64,000 nt of DNA from Streptomyces sp. NBC_01335 (GTDB lineage Bacteria > Actinomycetota > Actinomycetes > Streptomycetales > Streptomycetaceae): the NCBI RefSeq assembly GCF_035953295.1, contig NZ_CP108370.1, positions 6,495,001 through 6,559,000 on the forward strand. The letters are read 5' to 3'. The notes beneath the pieces were generated by a model. That model ran no database searches. It was not told the origin of the DNA and worked only from the letters and a program-made list of their open reading frames with translations. Position numbers and translations under genes: made by a program. Shown here one piece after another: positions 1-10,858 of this stretch (position 1 is its first letter; each line of letters starts with the position of its first letter).

Positions 1-1660
1 CGGGCCGCAGGTAGCGGTCGTAGTCGTAGGTGATGGTCTTGCCGTACGGGTCGATCGTCGACATGAGGACGTTGCCCGAGTACACGTCGGTCCACACGCC
101 GCCGTCGGGCGCCGTGGTGTGCGACTCGCGACTGCCGTCCCAGGTGAACGTCGTCGTCTTGTTGTTCTGGTCGGTCTGGGAGGTGATTCTGCCCGCGGTG
201 TCGTAGACGTTGCCGACCTTGCCGCCCGCAGGGTCGGTGTACGAGGACAGCCGCTTGTCGGTGCCGTACGTGTAGGAAGACGGCTTTCCGGCGGGGTCGG
301 TCACCGAGGTCAGCAGACCGCCGGTGTAGCCGTAGGACACCGATGTCGCGTCCGGCAGGGCCACCTTGGTCAGCAGCCCGTCGGTGCCGACCGTGAACGT
401 CGTCGTGCGCCCGGCGGCGTCCTTGACGGTGGCGAGCCTGCCGGACGCGTAGGTCAGGCTCAGCCCCTTCCCGGCCTTGTCGACGACCGTGGTGAGCTGA
501 CCGGCGCCGGTGTAGGTCCGCTTGGTGTGGTCGGGCGTGGTCAGGGTGTAGTCACTGGTGCCCTTGGCCAGCTTGGCCGCCGACCCGGCCGGGGCTTTGT
601 ACGTTCCGTCGCTGTTCTGGGTGAACACGAACGACGCCCCGTCGTCCGCCCGGTACGTGACCTTCCCCGTCGCGACCGTCAGTTTCGAGTCGAACGGTGT
701 CGCCCAGCCGCGGCCCAGCAGGCCGGCCGTGGCCGAGTCGGAGCGGTACGTCCGCTCCAGGGCGAGGGGCACGCCGGGGCCGGTGAGCGAGGCGTCGGTG
801 AGCTGCTCGAAGAACATGCCGGTCGCCGTGTTGACCGGGTCCGCACGGTCGGCCTGTGCGTAGCAGGTGCAGATGCCCGCCTGCGCTCCGGGAATGTCGG
901 GCGTGTAGAAGGCTTCCACCAGGGGAGAGGTGGTTCCCCCCGGACTCGAAGAACCATCGGTGCCGGTGAGGAAGATCCACGAGTAGTACTTCTTACCGTC
1001 TTCGAGGTGTCCCCCGAGCGTGCTGCCGCTCCACCAGAAGCACTGGTCGGCCGGGTAGGAGTTGCTCGGCCACCATCCGTAGCACCAGACGCCGTTGTCG
1101 AGGAACCGGCCTGTCGGATCGCTGGTGGTGCGCTTGATCTCCTGCTGGAGGACGAAGTTCCCGGCCTCGTCGATGACGTAGAGCCACATCCCGGACACCG
1201 AGGACGCCGTCGAGCCCGCAGGCAGCTGTAACTGCCCGCCGATCGACAGCATCGCCGGGTAGGCGGTGGCGTAGGCGCTGACCCACGTCGGGTTCCCCAT
1301 GGCCTGCGCGCTGAGCGAGGAAGCCGATCCGCCCGCGGCCGGGCCGCGGCCGGCGGGCTCGGCGGGACGGGGGTGCGGTGTACCGGACGGCCTTTCTGCG
1401 CGCGGGGCCATGTAGCTGTGCATGGGCGACAGCTCGCCCCGGTCCCGCTTCACCTGCTGGCGCCTCTCGGCCAGCGTCATGGCCTTGGGCGGCTTCGGGA
1501 GATCCGAAGCGGTTCTCGCCGCTGCCGTCCGTATGACAGCCGATGGGGGTAAGGAGGTCTGTTGGCCTCCGGGGGATGCCCAGGAGGGGATGACCCCTGC
1601 GACGGCCAGGAGAGCCAGAGCCAGGAGCGTCGTGAGGAGTCTTCGCGCTTGTGAGCGCAC
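1..1660 (-). CDS. Secreted RHS/YD-repeat protein, N-terminal part (runs off left edge)
   Basis: Translating the minus strand from a GTG at 1660 gives 553 codons with no stop before the edge. The next upstream in-frame codons include a stop (1669-1667), so this GTG is the first possible start. Residues 1-30 form a signal peptide: an Arg-rich start, a Leu/Ala-rich core and a likely cut after SWA. A low-complexity linker follows, then a sandwich-like segment rich in Trp and Tyr (about 150-260), then the RHS entry domain (DPVNTATG, LERTYRSDS, LLGRGW). After that come YD repeats such as LTYASGRLATV, SYGYTGGLLTSV and ITYDYDRYLRP. RHS shells of this type often carry a C-terminal toxin or enzyme; that part lies outside the window, so a toxin role is inference. 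Codons 37 and 144 are TTA, the codon read by the bldA tRNA. No convincing ribosome site is visible. Confidence 0.85.
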   Translation of the reverse strand, partial: MRSQARRLLTTLLALALLAVAGVIPSWASPGGQQTSLPPSAVIRTAAARTASDLPKPPKAMTLAERRQQVKRDRGELSPMHSYMAPRAERPSGTPHPRPAEPAGRGPAAGGSASSLSAQAMGNPTWVSAYATAYPAMLSIGGQLQLPAGSTASSVSGMWLYVIDEAGNFVLQQEIKRTTSDPTGRFLDNGVWCYGWWPSNSYPADQCFWWSGSTLGGHLEDGKKYYSWIFLTGTDGSSSPGGTTSPLVEAFYTPDIPGAQAGICTCYAQADRADPVNTATGMFFEQLTDASLTGPGVPLALERTYRSDSATAGLLGRGWATPFDSKLTVATGKVTYRADDGASFVFTQNSDGTYKAPAGSAAKLAKGTSDYTLTTPDHTKRTYTGAGQLTTVVDKAGKGLSLTYASGRLATVKDAAGRTTTFTVGTDGLLTKVALPDATSVSYGYTGGLLTSVTDPAGKPSSYTYGTDKRLSSYTDPAGGKVGNVYDTAGRITSQTDQNNKTTTFTWDGSRESHTTAPDGGVWTDVYSGNVLMSTIDPYGKTITYDYDRYLRP

Positions 1661-2327
1661 AGTGCATCACCCGTGAGTAAGTCGTGGACAGAGTCAGGGT
1701 GATGGTTGATCCAAAAGCGGATCGAACTAACGCGCGATGGCGGATGCGGCTGGATCCAGACGTGTCGCGCCGAACGGCGCCGTGAGTGTCCCCTGGTCGC
1801 GGGGTCAATCAGCTGCCCCCTGTGGGGCGATTGGCGTGAACGCGCCGCCCTGTCCCGGAGACGGTGGGTGAACACCCGGAGAGCAGCCGGCCAAGGTCGG
1901 GTTTCTGATCGGAGACGGGCGTGGTGGTGACGACTGATGGGGGGAGTGGAAGGTGCGCCTCGTTCGTGGACCTCGCTTGCTGTCGAGGCGGTCGGTCAGA
2001 TGATGCGGGGCTTGGCGTGTGACCCGGCGGCCGGTGCTGGTGGGGACGGACCCGCTGGATGACCTGGCGTTCGCGGCCCGTTCGTGGTTGTCGGCCCCTG
2101 ACGCTCCAGGCAGTCACACGGAGCTGAAAAATAGTCTCTGACCTGGGCATTTCCCCCGCATCAGGCCGACATCTTTCCGATGACTCATCACGTGAAGAGC
2201 ACGGCGCACGGAAGCCGTCGCTCCTGGTTCGAAGTCCCAGAAAAGTCCCAGGGACTCCGTCACACCCCACCTCGACTCGCATTTTCGCAGGTCAGAAGGG
2301 GTGTAACGGTGTCACCTACGCAGGCTT
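1661..2327. other. 667-bp stretch with no recognisable gene
   Basis: Only short frames without family resemblance are present. The right half (about 1930-2300) reads like decayed coding sequence on the plus strand, for example the fragment VLVGTDPLDDLAFAARSWL, but it has stops and no recognised parent. Near 2226-2262 there is a T-arm-like GGTTCGAAGTCCC followed by a repeated AGTCCCAG. That is the sort of sequence left at tRNA-targeted integration scars, but no tRNA or integrase is present. Confidence 0.4.
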
Positions 2328-3857
2328 TCAGATGTCCCGGAAGATCTCGATCTGCGCCCCCACCGAGTTGAGCCGCTCCGCCAGGTCCTCGTAACCGCGG
2401 TTGATCACATAGACGTTGCGGAGTACGGAGGTCCCCTCGGCCGCCATCATCGCGAGCAGCACGACGACGGCCGGGCGGAGTGCCGGCGGGCACATCATCT
2501 CGGCGGCGCGCCAGCGGGTCGGGCCCTCGACGAGGACGCGGTGCGGGTCAAGGAGCTGGAGACGGCCGCCGAGGCGGTTGAGGTCGGTCAGGTAGATGGC
2601 GCGGTTGTCGTAGACCCAGTCGTGGATCAGCGTCTGGCCGTGCGCGGAGGCGGCGATGGCCGCGAAGAACGGCACGTTGTCGATGTTCAGGCCGGGGAAC
2701 GGCATCGGGTGGATCTTGTCGATCGGCGCCTCCAGCTTGGAGGGCCGCACGGTGAGGTCCACCAGCCGGGTGCGGCCGTTGTCCGCCGCGTACTCGGTGG
2801 TACGGGCGCAGTCCACGCCCATCTCCTCCAGTACGGCGAGCTCGATCTCCAGGAACTCGATCGGTACCCGGCGGATCGTCAGCTCCGACTCCGTCACGAC
2901 GGCCGCGGCCAGCAGGCTCATCGCCTCGACCGGGTCCTCGGAGGGGGAGTAGTCGACGTCCACGTCGATCTGCGGCACGCCGTGGACGGTCAGCGTCGTC
3001 GTACCGACGCCGTCCACCCGTACGCCCAGGGTCTCCAGGAAGAAGCAGAGGTCCTGGACCATGTAGTTGGAGGAGGCGTTGCGGATGACGGTGGTGCCGT
3101 CGTGCCGGGCGGCGGCGAGGAGCGCGTTCTCGGTCACCGTGTCGCCGCGCTCGGTCAGCACGATGGGGCGGCCGGGGGTGACGGTGTGGTCGATCTGCGC
3201 GTGGTAGAGGCCGTCCGTCGCGGCGATCTCCAGGCCGAAGCGGCGCAGCGCGATCATGTGCGGCTCGATCGTGCGCGTCCCGAGGTCGCAGCCGCCGGCG
3301 TACGGCAGCTTGAACTGGTCCATGCGGTGCAGCAGCGGGCCCAGGAACATGATGATCGAGCGGGTGCGGCGCGCGGCGTCGGCGTCGATCGCCTCCATGT
3401 CCAGCCGCGCGGGCGGCACGATCTCCAGGTCCACGCCGTCGTTGATCCAGCGGGTGCGTACCCCGATGGAGTTGAGGACCTCCAGGAGCCGGAAGACCTC
3501 TTCGATGCGGGCGACGCGGCGCAGCACCGTACGGCCCTTGTTGAGGAGGGATCCGCAGAGCAGGGCGACGCAGGCGTTCTTGCTCGTCTTGACGTCGATG
3601 GCGCCCGAGAGACGCCGGCCGCCGACGACCCGCAGATGCATGGGGCCGGCGTACCCGAGCGACACGATCTCGCTGTCGAGAGCCTCGCCGATGCGGGCGA
3701 TCATCTCAAGGCTGATGTTCTGGTTGCCGCGCTCGATGCGGTTGACGGCGCTCTGGCTGGTGGCGAGAGCCTCGGCCAACTGCGTCTGTGTCCAACCCCG
3801 GTGCTGACGGGCGTCACGGATGAGCTTGCCGATGCGTACGAGGTAGTCGTCTTCCAT
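2328..3857 (-). CDS. HTH-domain / UDP-GlcNAc 1-carboxyvinyltransferase (MurA-like) fusion
   Basis: This 509-residue protein joins an XRE-type helix-turn-helix (about residues 5-65, with TQTQLAEALATSQSAVNRIERG) to a complete EPSP-synthase-fold MurA domain (about 72-509). MurA transfers enolpyruvate from PEP to UDP-GlcNAc, the first committed step of peptidoglycan synthesis in the cytoplasm. Seen in the sequence: the lysine-asparagine pair at 93-94, the catalytic-loop cysteine C190 in AGGCDLGTRT, and the conserved C-terminal RGYEDLAERLNSVGA. Streptomyces also carry a housekeeping MurA elsewhere, so this is probably the second paralogue (SCO5998-like, from memory). The HTH suggests DNA binding or autoregulation, and a palindrome sits just upstream of the ATG. 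Whether the enzyme half is active is not known from sequence, although the key residues are intact. Confidence 0.9.
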   Translation of the reverse strand: MEDDYLVRIGKLIRDARQHRGWTQTQLAEALATSQSAVNRIERGNQNISLEMIARIGEALDSEIVSLGYAGPMHLRVVGGRRLSGAIDVKTSKNACVALLCGSLLNKGRTVLRRVARIEEVFRLLEVLNSIGVRTRWINDGVDLEIVPPARLDMEAIDADAARRTRSIIMFLGPLLHRMDQFKLPYAGGCDLGTRTIEPHMIALRRFGLEIAATDGLYHAQIDHTVTPGRPIVLTERGDTVTENALLAAARHDGTTVIRNASSNYMVQDLCFFLETLGVRVDGVGTTTLTVHGVPQIDVDVDYSPSEDPVEAMSLLAAAVVTESELTIRRVPIEFLEIELAVLEEMGVDCARTTEYAADNGRTRLVDLTVRPSKLEAPIDKIHPMPFPGLNIDNVPFFAAIAASAHGQTLIHDWVYDNRAIYLTDLNRLGGRLQLLDPHRVLVEGPTRWRAAEMMCPPALRPAVVVLLAMMAAEGTSVLRNVYVINRGYEDLAERLNSVGAQIEIFRDI

Positions 3858-3868
3858 GGCTGCACGCT

Positions 3869-3884
3869 ATCTCAGATATGAGAT
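3869..3884. promoter_or_regulatory. Palindrome ATCTCA-GATA-TGAGAT in front of the HTH-MurA gene
   Basis: A perfect 6-bp inverted repeat with a 4-nt spacer lies 11 bp upstream of the ATG of the HTH-MurA fusion, in an otherwise GC-rich region. Its position would let a bound protein block transcription start or initiation. It is a natural candidate for the operator of the fused HTH domain. This is inference from position and symmetry only. Confidence 0.45.
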
Positions 3885-4174
3885 GTGCGTGCGTTCGGGC
3901 CGGGCATTCGAGTGAAATGGTGACGAAGGTGTCGCACGGCCGTCCGTGGCACCGGGGCGGGAGCGCCCGGGTTTCCGGGTCCCCGCCGTGAGAGAGCCGT
4001 CGCCCAGGGGTGCACGTGACCCGCCGTCAGGGTTGCACGATCGCTCCATGAACGCATGGCCACCCGCCCGGCGCGGGGATGCCGGCGGAACCGCGGCGCC
4101 CGTGTCCCGCGCGTCCCGGCTTTGGCGCGGTCCGCCGAGTTGCGGGACCGCCCGGGCGGTGCTCGACCTGGATA

Positions 4175-4209
4175 GTCCACGTACGGGCGGGTAGAGCCCG
4201 TACGTGGAC
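4175..4209 (+). promoter_or_regulatory. 14-bp perfect hairpin covering the GTG start of the MazG-like gene
   Basis: The left arm is 4175-4188 (GTCCACGTACGGGC), the loop 4189-4195 and the right arm 4196-4209. The arms are perfectly complementary. The GTG start codon (4204-4206) lies inside the right arm, so in RNA the start would be buried. No Shine-Dalgarno is visible before the GTG. It could act as a translation switch, a DNA operator or the terminator of an upstream transcript. The alternative ATG at 4249 lies beyond it. Confidence 0.5.
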
Positions 4210-4578
4210 CAGGAAGCTGACGGGCTCAAGGCCCTCACCGAGCGCGCGATGCGGATCCACGCGCTGTACGACCAGCTCAATCTCGCGGCTCGCGGCCGTA
4301 CCTGGAACCGGGAGGAGTTCATGCTCGGGTTCGTCGGGGACGTGGGGGACCTCGCCAAACTCGTCATGGCGGAGGAGGGCGCCCGCCCCTACCCCGACAC
4401 ATCCGCGCACGACGCTCTCGCCCACGAGCTCTCGGACTGCCTCTGGTCCGTCCTGGTGCTGGCCCGCCTCTACGGCGTGGACCTCGGGCGCGCGTTCGCC
4501 CGGACGATGACCGAGCTGGAGGCCGCCATCGAGGCCGACCTGGAACGGGCCACCGCACGGCCCGGGGAGCCCGAATGA
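4204..4578 (+). CDS. MazG-like nucleotide pyrophosphohydrolase family protein
   Basis: A 124-residue all-helical protein of the MazG-like group, whose members hydrolyse (d)NTPs to monophosphates in house-cleaning. The C-terminal helix pair HELSDCLWSVLVLARLYGVDL carries the ExxD metal motif of the family. The first motif, normally EExxE, appears degenerate (GDVGDLAKLV), so catalysis is uncertain. The start is ambiguous: GTG 4204 lies inside a hairpin without a ribosome site, and ATG 4249 begins just before the conserved domain. The stop overlaps the start of the next gene (ATGA), which implies translational coupling with the HIT protein; both are small nucleotide-metabolism families. Confidence 0.7.
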   Translation: MDQEADGLKALTERAMRIHALYDQLNLAARGRTWNREEFMLGFVGDVGDLAKLVMAEEGARPYPDTSAHDALAHELSDCLWSVLVLARLYGVDLGRAFARTMTELEAAIEADLERATARPGEPE

Positions 4579-5153
4579 CGGCGGAGGAGCCGGAGGGATC
4601 GGGGGAGCCGGGCGAACTCTTCGACCTGGCGGCGTACGAGGCGCGCGCCCGGAGCGGTCCGTGCTTCGTGTGCGCGGCCGTGGCCCGGAGACCGGGGTAC
4701 CTGCACGAGGTGGTGTACGAGGACGCGCTCCACATCGCGTTCCTGGACCGCTGGCCGACCCTCCCGGCGAAGGTGCTCGTGGCGCCCAAGGCGCACCTGG
4801 AGCACGTGGTCGCCGACCTCGACCGCGACGGGTTCCACCGGCTGATGGAGGTCGTCCGGCTGGTGGGGCGGGCCGTGGAGGCCGTCACCGCGCCCGAGCG
4901 GACGTACCTGTACTCACTGGGGAGCCAGGAGGGCAACGCGCACGTCCACTGGCACGTCGCGGGGCTGCCTCCCGGCGTCCCGTACGCCGAGCAGCAGTTC
5001 CACGCCCTGATGGCCGAGAACGGCGTGCTGCGCCGCTCCCCGGCGGACGAACAGCGGCTCGGGCGGCGGATCAGGGAGGCGATCGGTGAGGCAGCCGCCG
5101 AGGCGGTCGGGCAGCCGGTCGGGCAGGTGGTCCGGGACCGTTCTCCGGGCTGA
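4575..5153 (+). CDS. HIT-family nucleotide hydrolase/transferase
   Basis: A 192-residue histidine-triad protein. The signature NAHVHWHVAG places the three histidines at 123, 125 and 127; the middle one is the usual nucleophile that takes the nucleotidyl group. A CxxC pair (C30, C33) near the N-terminus resembles the zinc-binding pair of some HIT proteins. Family members act on dinucleoside polyphosphates or nucleoside phosphoramidates; the substrate here cannot be told. The start ATG overlaps the stop of the MazG-like gene by 4 nt. The last 25 residues are a low-complexity Ala/Gly/Arg tail. Confidence 0.85.
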   Translation: MTAEEPEGSGEPGELFDLAAYEARARSGPCFVCAAVARRPGYLHEVVYEDALHIAFLDRWPTLPAKVLVAPKAHLEHVVADLDRDGFHRLMEVVRLVGRAVEAVTAPERTYLYSLGSQEGNAHVHWHVAGLPPGVPYAEQQFHALMAENGVLRRSPADEQRLGRRIREAIGEAAAEAVGQPVGQVVRDRSPG

Positions 5154-5258
5154 GCCGTTCGGGTGACGGCCGGCGAACGGCGACCGGCCGAACGGGACCG
5201 GTTCGCCGGGCCGCCCGGCGAACGGACCGGCACCGGGCCCACCGGAGTACGGGCGGCG

Positions 5259-5264
5259 TAGGAT
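5259..5264 (+). promoter_or_regulatory. Possible -10 (TAGGAT) for the dehydratase gene
   Basis: TAGGAT matches the Streptomyces -10 pattern and lies about 45 bp before the GTG at 5311. No clear -35 is visible. The flanking 5150-5250 stretch holds several short CGGCGAACGG-type repeats. Confidence 0.25.
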
Positions 5265-5310
5265 GCGGAACCCGGTCACCCCGGCCCGGACCATGTGACG
5301 GAGGGCGAAC

Positions 5311-6273
5311 GTGCTGATCACTGTCGCGGACGTGGAAGCTGCGGCCGAACGGATCGCAGGCCATGTCGTACGGACCCCGACGGTGCCGAGCCCCGGGCTC
5401 TCCGCGCTCCTGGGCGCGCAGGTCACCGCGAAACTGGAACTCCTGCAGCGCACCGGCTCCTTCAAGGCACGCGGCGCGACGGCGAAGCTGCTCACGCTCG
5501 GCGAGACCCGACGGGCCGCCGGGGTCGTGGCGGTGAGCGGCGGCAACCACGGCATCGCGGTCGCGGTCATGGCCGGCGCACTGGGCATCGAGGCGACCGT
5601 GGTCATGCCGCGGTCCGCCCCCGGCCGCGCGGTGGACATCGCCGAGGCCTCCGGGGCGAGCGTCGTCCTCGCCGACACCATGCACGACGCGTTCGCCCTC
5701 GTGGACGAGTTCCGGGCCAAGGGACTCACCCTGGTCCACCCCTTCGACGACCCCGACGTCATCGCGGCGCAGGGCACGGTCGGCCTGGAGTTCGCGGACG
5801 ACGCCGGGGAGCTCACCGACGTACTCGTCAGCATCGGCGGCGGAGGGCTCATCTCCGGGGTCGCCACCGCGCTGCACGCCCGCCGTCCCGGTGTACGGAT
5901 CTGGGGCGTGGAGACCGAAGGCGCGCGAGCCATGTCGACGGCCCTGGCCTCCGGCGGGCCGGTGCCGGTCGAGCTGTCTTCGATCGTCTCGACCTTGAGC
6001 GCCCCCAGCGCCTCGCAGCTGACCTACGAGCACGTGTCGGCGCTGGTCACCGAGGTACTCACGGTGACCGACGCCGAGGCCGTGCAGGGCGTTCTCGACC
6101 TGGCCGACCACGCGAAGGTCTGGGCCGAGCCCGCCGCGGGATGCCTGCTGCCCGCGGCACGCCAGGTGCTGGAGCGCGTCGGCGAGGGCGCCAGGTTCGG
6201 CCTGGTGGTCTGCGGAGGCAACGCGTCCGCCGCCGACATGACCGCCTGGGCCGACCGCTTCGGACTGCGCTGA
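5311..6273 (+). CDS. PLP-dependent serine/threonine dehydratase-like enzyme
   Basis: A 320-residue fold-type II PLP enzyme. Visible motifs are the PLP lysine in GSFKARGA (K52), the cofactor ring loop SGGNHG and the phosphate-binding glycine loop SIGGGG. This is the short single-domain form without an ACT regulatory domain, as in catabolic threonine dehydratase, serine racemase and hydroxyaspartate ammonia-lyase. The precise substrate is not decidable. Members deaminate L-Thr or L-Ser to 2-oxo acids in the cytoplasm. GTG 5311 is preceded by a good GGAGGG at 5 nt spacing. It appears monocistronic; the next gene is convergent. Confidence 0.85.
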   Translation: MLITVADVEAAAERIAGHVVRTPTVPSPGLSALLGAQVTAKLELLQRTGSFKARGATAKLLTLGETRRAAGVVAVSGGNHGIAVAVMAGALGIEATVVMPRSAPGRAVDIAEASGASVVLADTMHDAFALVDEFRAKGLTLVHPFDDPDVIAAQGTVGLEFADDAGELTDVLVSIGGGGLISGVATALHARRPGVRIWGVETEGARAMSTALASGGPVPVELSSIVSTLSAPSASQLTYEHVSALVTEVLTVTDAEAVQGVLDLADHAKVWAEPAAGCLLPAARQVLERVGEGARFGLVVCGGNASAADMTAWADRFGLR

Positions 6274-6402
6274 CCGGTCGGCGGGGAGCGTGGCCGTCGT
6301 CCCGGTCGACCCGGTCCGCTTCCGGCCTCGCGCGTCGGACAAGGGGAGGAGCCCGCGAGATTGACCAGCCGGGCAGCGGGCGCCGGTTCGCCGGCCCTGC
6401 CG

Positions 6403-7281
6403 TCAGCTCGGGCTCAAGCGTCGCGCGACGGCCTCCAGCAACTCGTCCAGCGCCGCCTCGCGTGTCCGGCCGCTGGGCCGTGCCAGCCCTACCCGGCTCG
6501 GAGAGACCCCGCGGACCGGACGGAACACCACGTCCGGATGGGAGTAGAAACGGGCCGTCGACGCTGGGGCCAACGCCACGCAGCCGGCAGCCACCGCTCC
6601 GAGCCACTCGTCGGGCCGGCTCGTGACGGCACCGACCCGGACCGGGTGGCCTTCCCGCTCCTCCGTTGCCAGCCAGTACTCCCTCCAGGCCCCGGTCTCG
6701 GCTCCGGCCGCGACGAACGGCTCGTCCCACAGCTCCCGGAACTCCACCGTCCCGCGGTTCGCCAGCGGATGCCGAGTCGACAGCAGCACCCCACGTTCCT
6801 CGACGAACAACTCCCGCACGTGCAGCCGCTCCTGCCCCGGAAAGGGCAACCGCACCACTGCCGCGTCCACTTCGCCCCGGGCCAGGCCGGCACTCGCGTC
6901 CGACCAGTCGGACTGACGCAGTTCCACCCGCCACTCCTGATGCGCCTGCCGGAACTCGGCGATGACCTCGTGGACGGCGCCCAGGGCGCCCGCGTCCAGG
7001 AAACCCAGGCGCAGCGCCCGCGCCCGGCCGGTTGCCTCGATCGCCTCGTCCCAGCCCTTCAGCAGTGCGGGCACCCGCGCGGCGAGTTCTCGACCGGCCT
7101 CGGTCAGCGCCATCCCGGACCGTGAACGTGCGAAGAGCGGTACCCCGAGATCGTCCTCCAGGCGCCGGATCTGTTTCGTCAGCGCGGGCTGGGAGACGAA
7201 CAGCTTCTGCGCTGCCCCGGTCAGGCTGCCCTCCTCCGCCACTGCGGCGAAGTACCTGAGCAGGCGCGTGTCCACGTCCAT
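6403..7281 (-). CDS. LysR-family transcriptional regulator
   Basis: A 292-residue regulator with an N-terminal winged HTH (residues 1-60, LRYFAAVAEEGSLTGAAQKL and QPALTKQIRRLEDDLGVPLF) and a C-terminal periplasmic-binding-like effector domain. LysR proteins usually control the divergent neighbour, here the small DoxX-like membrane protein. The spacing between the two starts is about 60 bp, enough for one shared operator. The effector is unknown. Confidence 0.9.
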   Translation of the reverse strand: MDVDTRLLRYFAAVAEEGSLTGAAQKLFVSQPALTKQIRRLEDDLGVPLFARSRSGMALTEAGRELAARVPALLKGWDEAIEATGRARALRLGFLDAGALGAVHEVIAEFRQAHQEWRVELRQSDWSDASAGLARGEVDAAVVRLPFPGQERLHVRELFVEERGVLLSTRHPLANRGTVEFRELWDEPFVAAGAETGAWREYWLATEEREGHPVRVGAVTSRPDEWLGAVAAGCVALAPASTARFYSHPDVVFRPVRGVSPSRVGLARPSGRTREAALDELLEAVARRLSPS

Positions 7282-7341
7282 GCCACCAGGTTATAGAAGC
7301 AGGTATTGGACGGCACCGAAGCCCATGCGGACCCTGAAGGC

Positions 7342-7707
7342 ATGACCGGTACCGAGCTCGCGTTTCTCGTCGTCACCCTGTTCACCGCCGCTGCCAACGT
7401 CGGAATCGCCGCAGCCGACCTCGCCGGGGCGCGCTTCGTGCTGGCCAACTCGGCACAGGTGGGTGTGCCCCGACACTGGCTGCCCCGGCTGGCCGCCCTC
7501 AAGCTGGCGGGTGCGGCCGGCCTCCTCCTCGGCCTCCCCGACGCGGCACTGCGCCCCCTGGGTGCCGCTGCGGCCTGCGGTCTCGTCCTGCTCTACCTGG
7601 GCGCGCTCGCCTTCCATCTGCGCGCCCGCGTGTTCCACAACCTCGCGTTTCCCGGTTTCTTCTTTGCTCTCGCCGTCGCCTCGCTGGCCTTGACCGTGTC
7701 CGCCTGA
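7342..7707 (+). CDS. DoxX-like small membrane protein
   Basis: This 121-residue protein has four predicted membrane helices, starting TELAFLVVTLFTAAANVGIAAAD and including LKLAGAAGLLLGL, AAAACGLVLLYLGALAFHL and FFFALAVASLALTV. Length and pattern fit the DoxX/DoxD-like family; its function in Streptomyces is not established. ATG 7342 is preferred because GAAGG lies just before it; a TTG at 7306 would add an unrelated 12-residue extension. It is divergent from the LysR gene and probably its target. Confidence 0.7.
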   Translation: MTGTELAFLVVTLFTAAANVGIAAADLAGARFVLANSAQVGVPRHWLPRLAALKLAGAAGLLLGLPDAALRPLGAAAACGLVLLYLGALAFHLRARVFHNLAFPGFFFALAVASLALTVSA

Positions 7708-7779
7708 TGGCGGCATCGATCAACGTTCGACGAGCACACTCGGATTTTGCTGCGGCAGGTCACGGGCGCCCGGGCATGA

Positions 7780-10692
<2,913 letters not shown>

Positions 10693-10731
10693 GCCCGAGC
10701 GGCGCACACCGCGCGCCGTGTGAAGCCGACG

Positions 10732-10781
10732 GAGGGGTCGCACCACCCCGGACGAGAGTCCGGCGGGGGTGCGGCCCCTTC
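10732..10781 (+). terminator. Terminator hairpin after acnA
   Basis: A long stem with inner arms GGAC/GTCC around a GAGA loop, extended by GGGGTCGCACC pairing with GGTGCGGCCCC. It lies 40-90 bp after the acnA stop, before the next start. Confidence 0.6.
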
Positions 10782-10858
10782 CGCGTCCCTGTCGATCTCC
10801 CGTAGTGTGCGCGCCGGTTGCCGCGCCTGTCGACGCGGCGGAGAGAGGCGGTCGGAAC

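Noticed and set aside
2226..2245. T-arm-like sequence suggesting a tRNA 3' end
   Set aside because: No anticodon or acceptor arm can be folded upstream; at most a remnant or chance match.
7291..7307. LysR box (T-N11-A) between the LysR and DoxX genes
   Set aside because: Only ATA-N8-TAT symmetry is visible; the T-N11-A spacing does not fit, so no operator is claimed.
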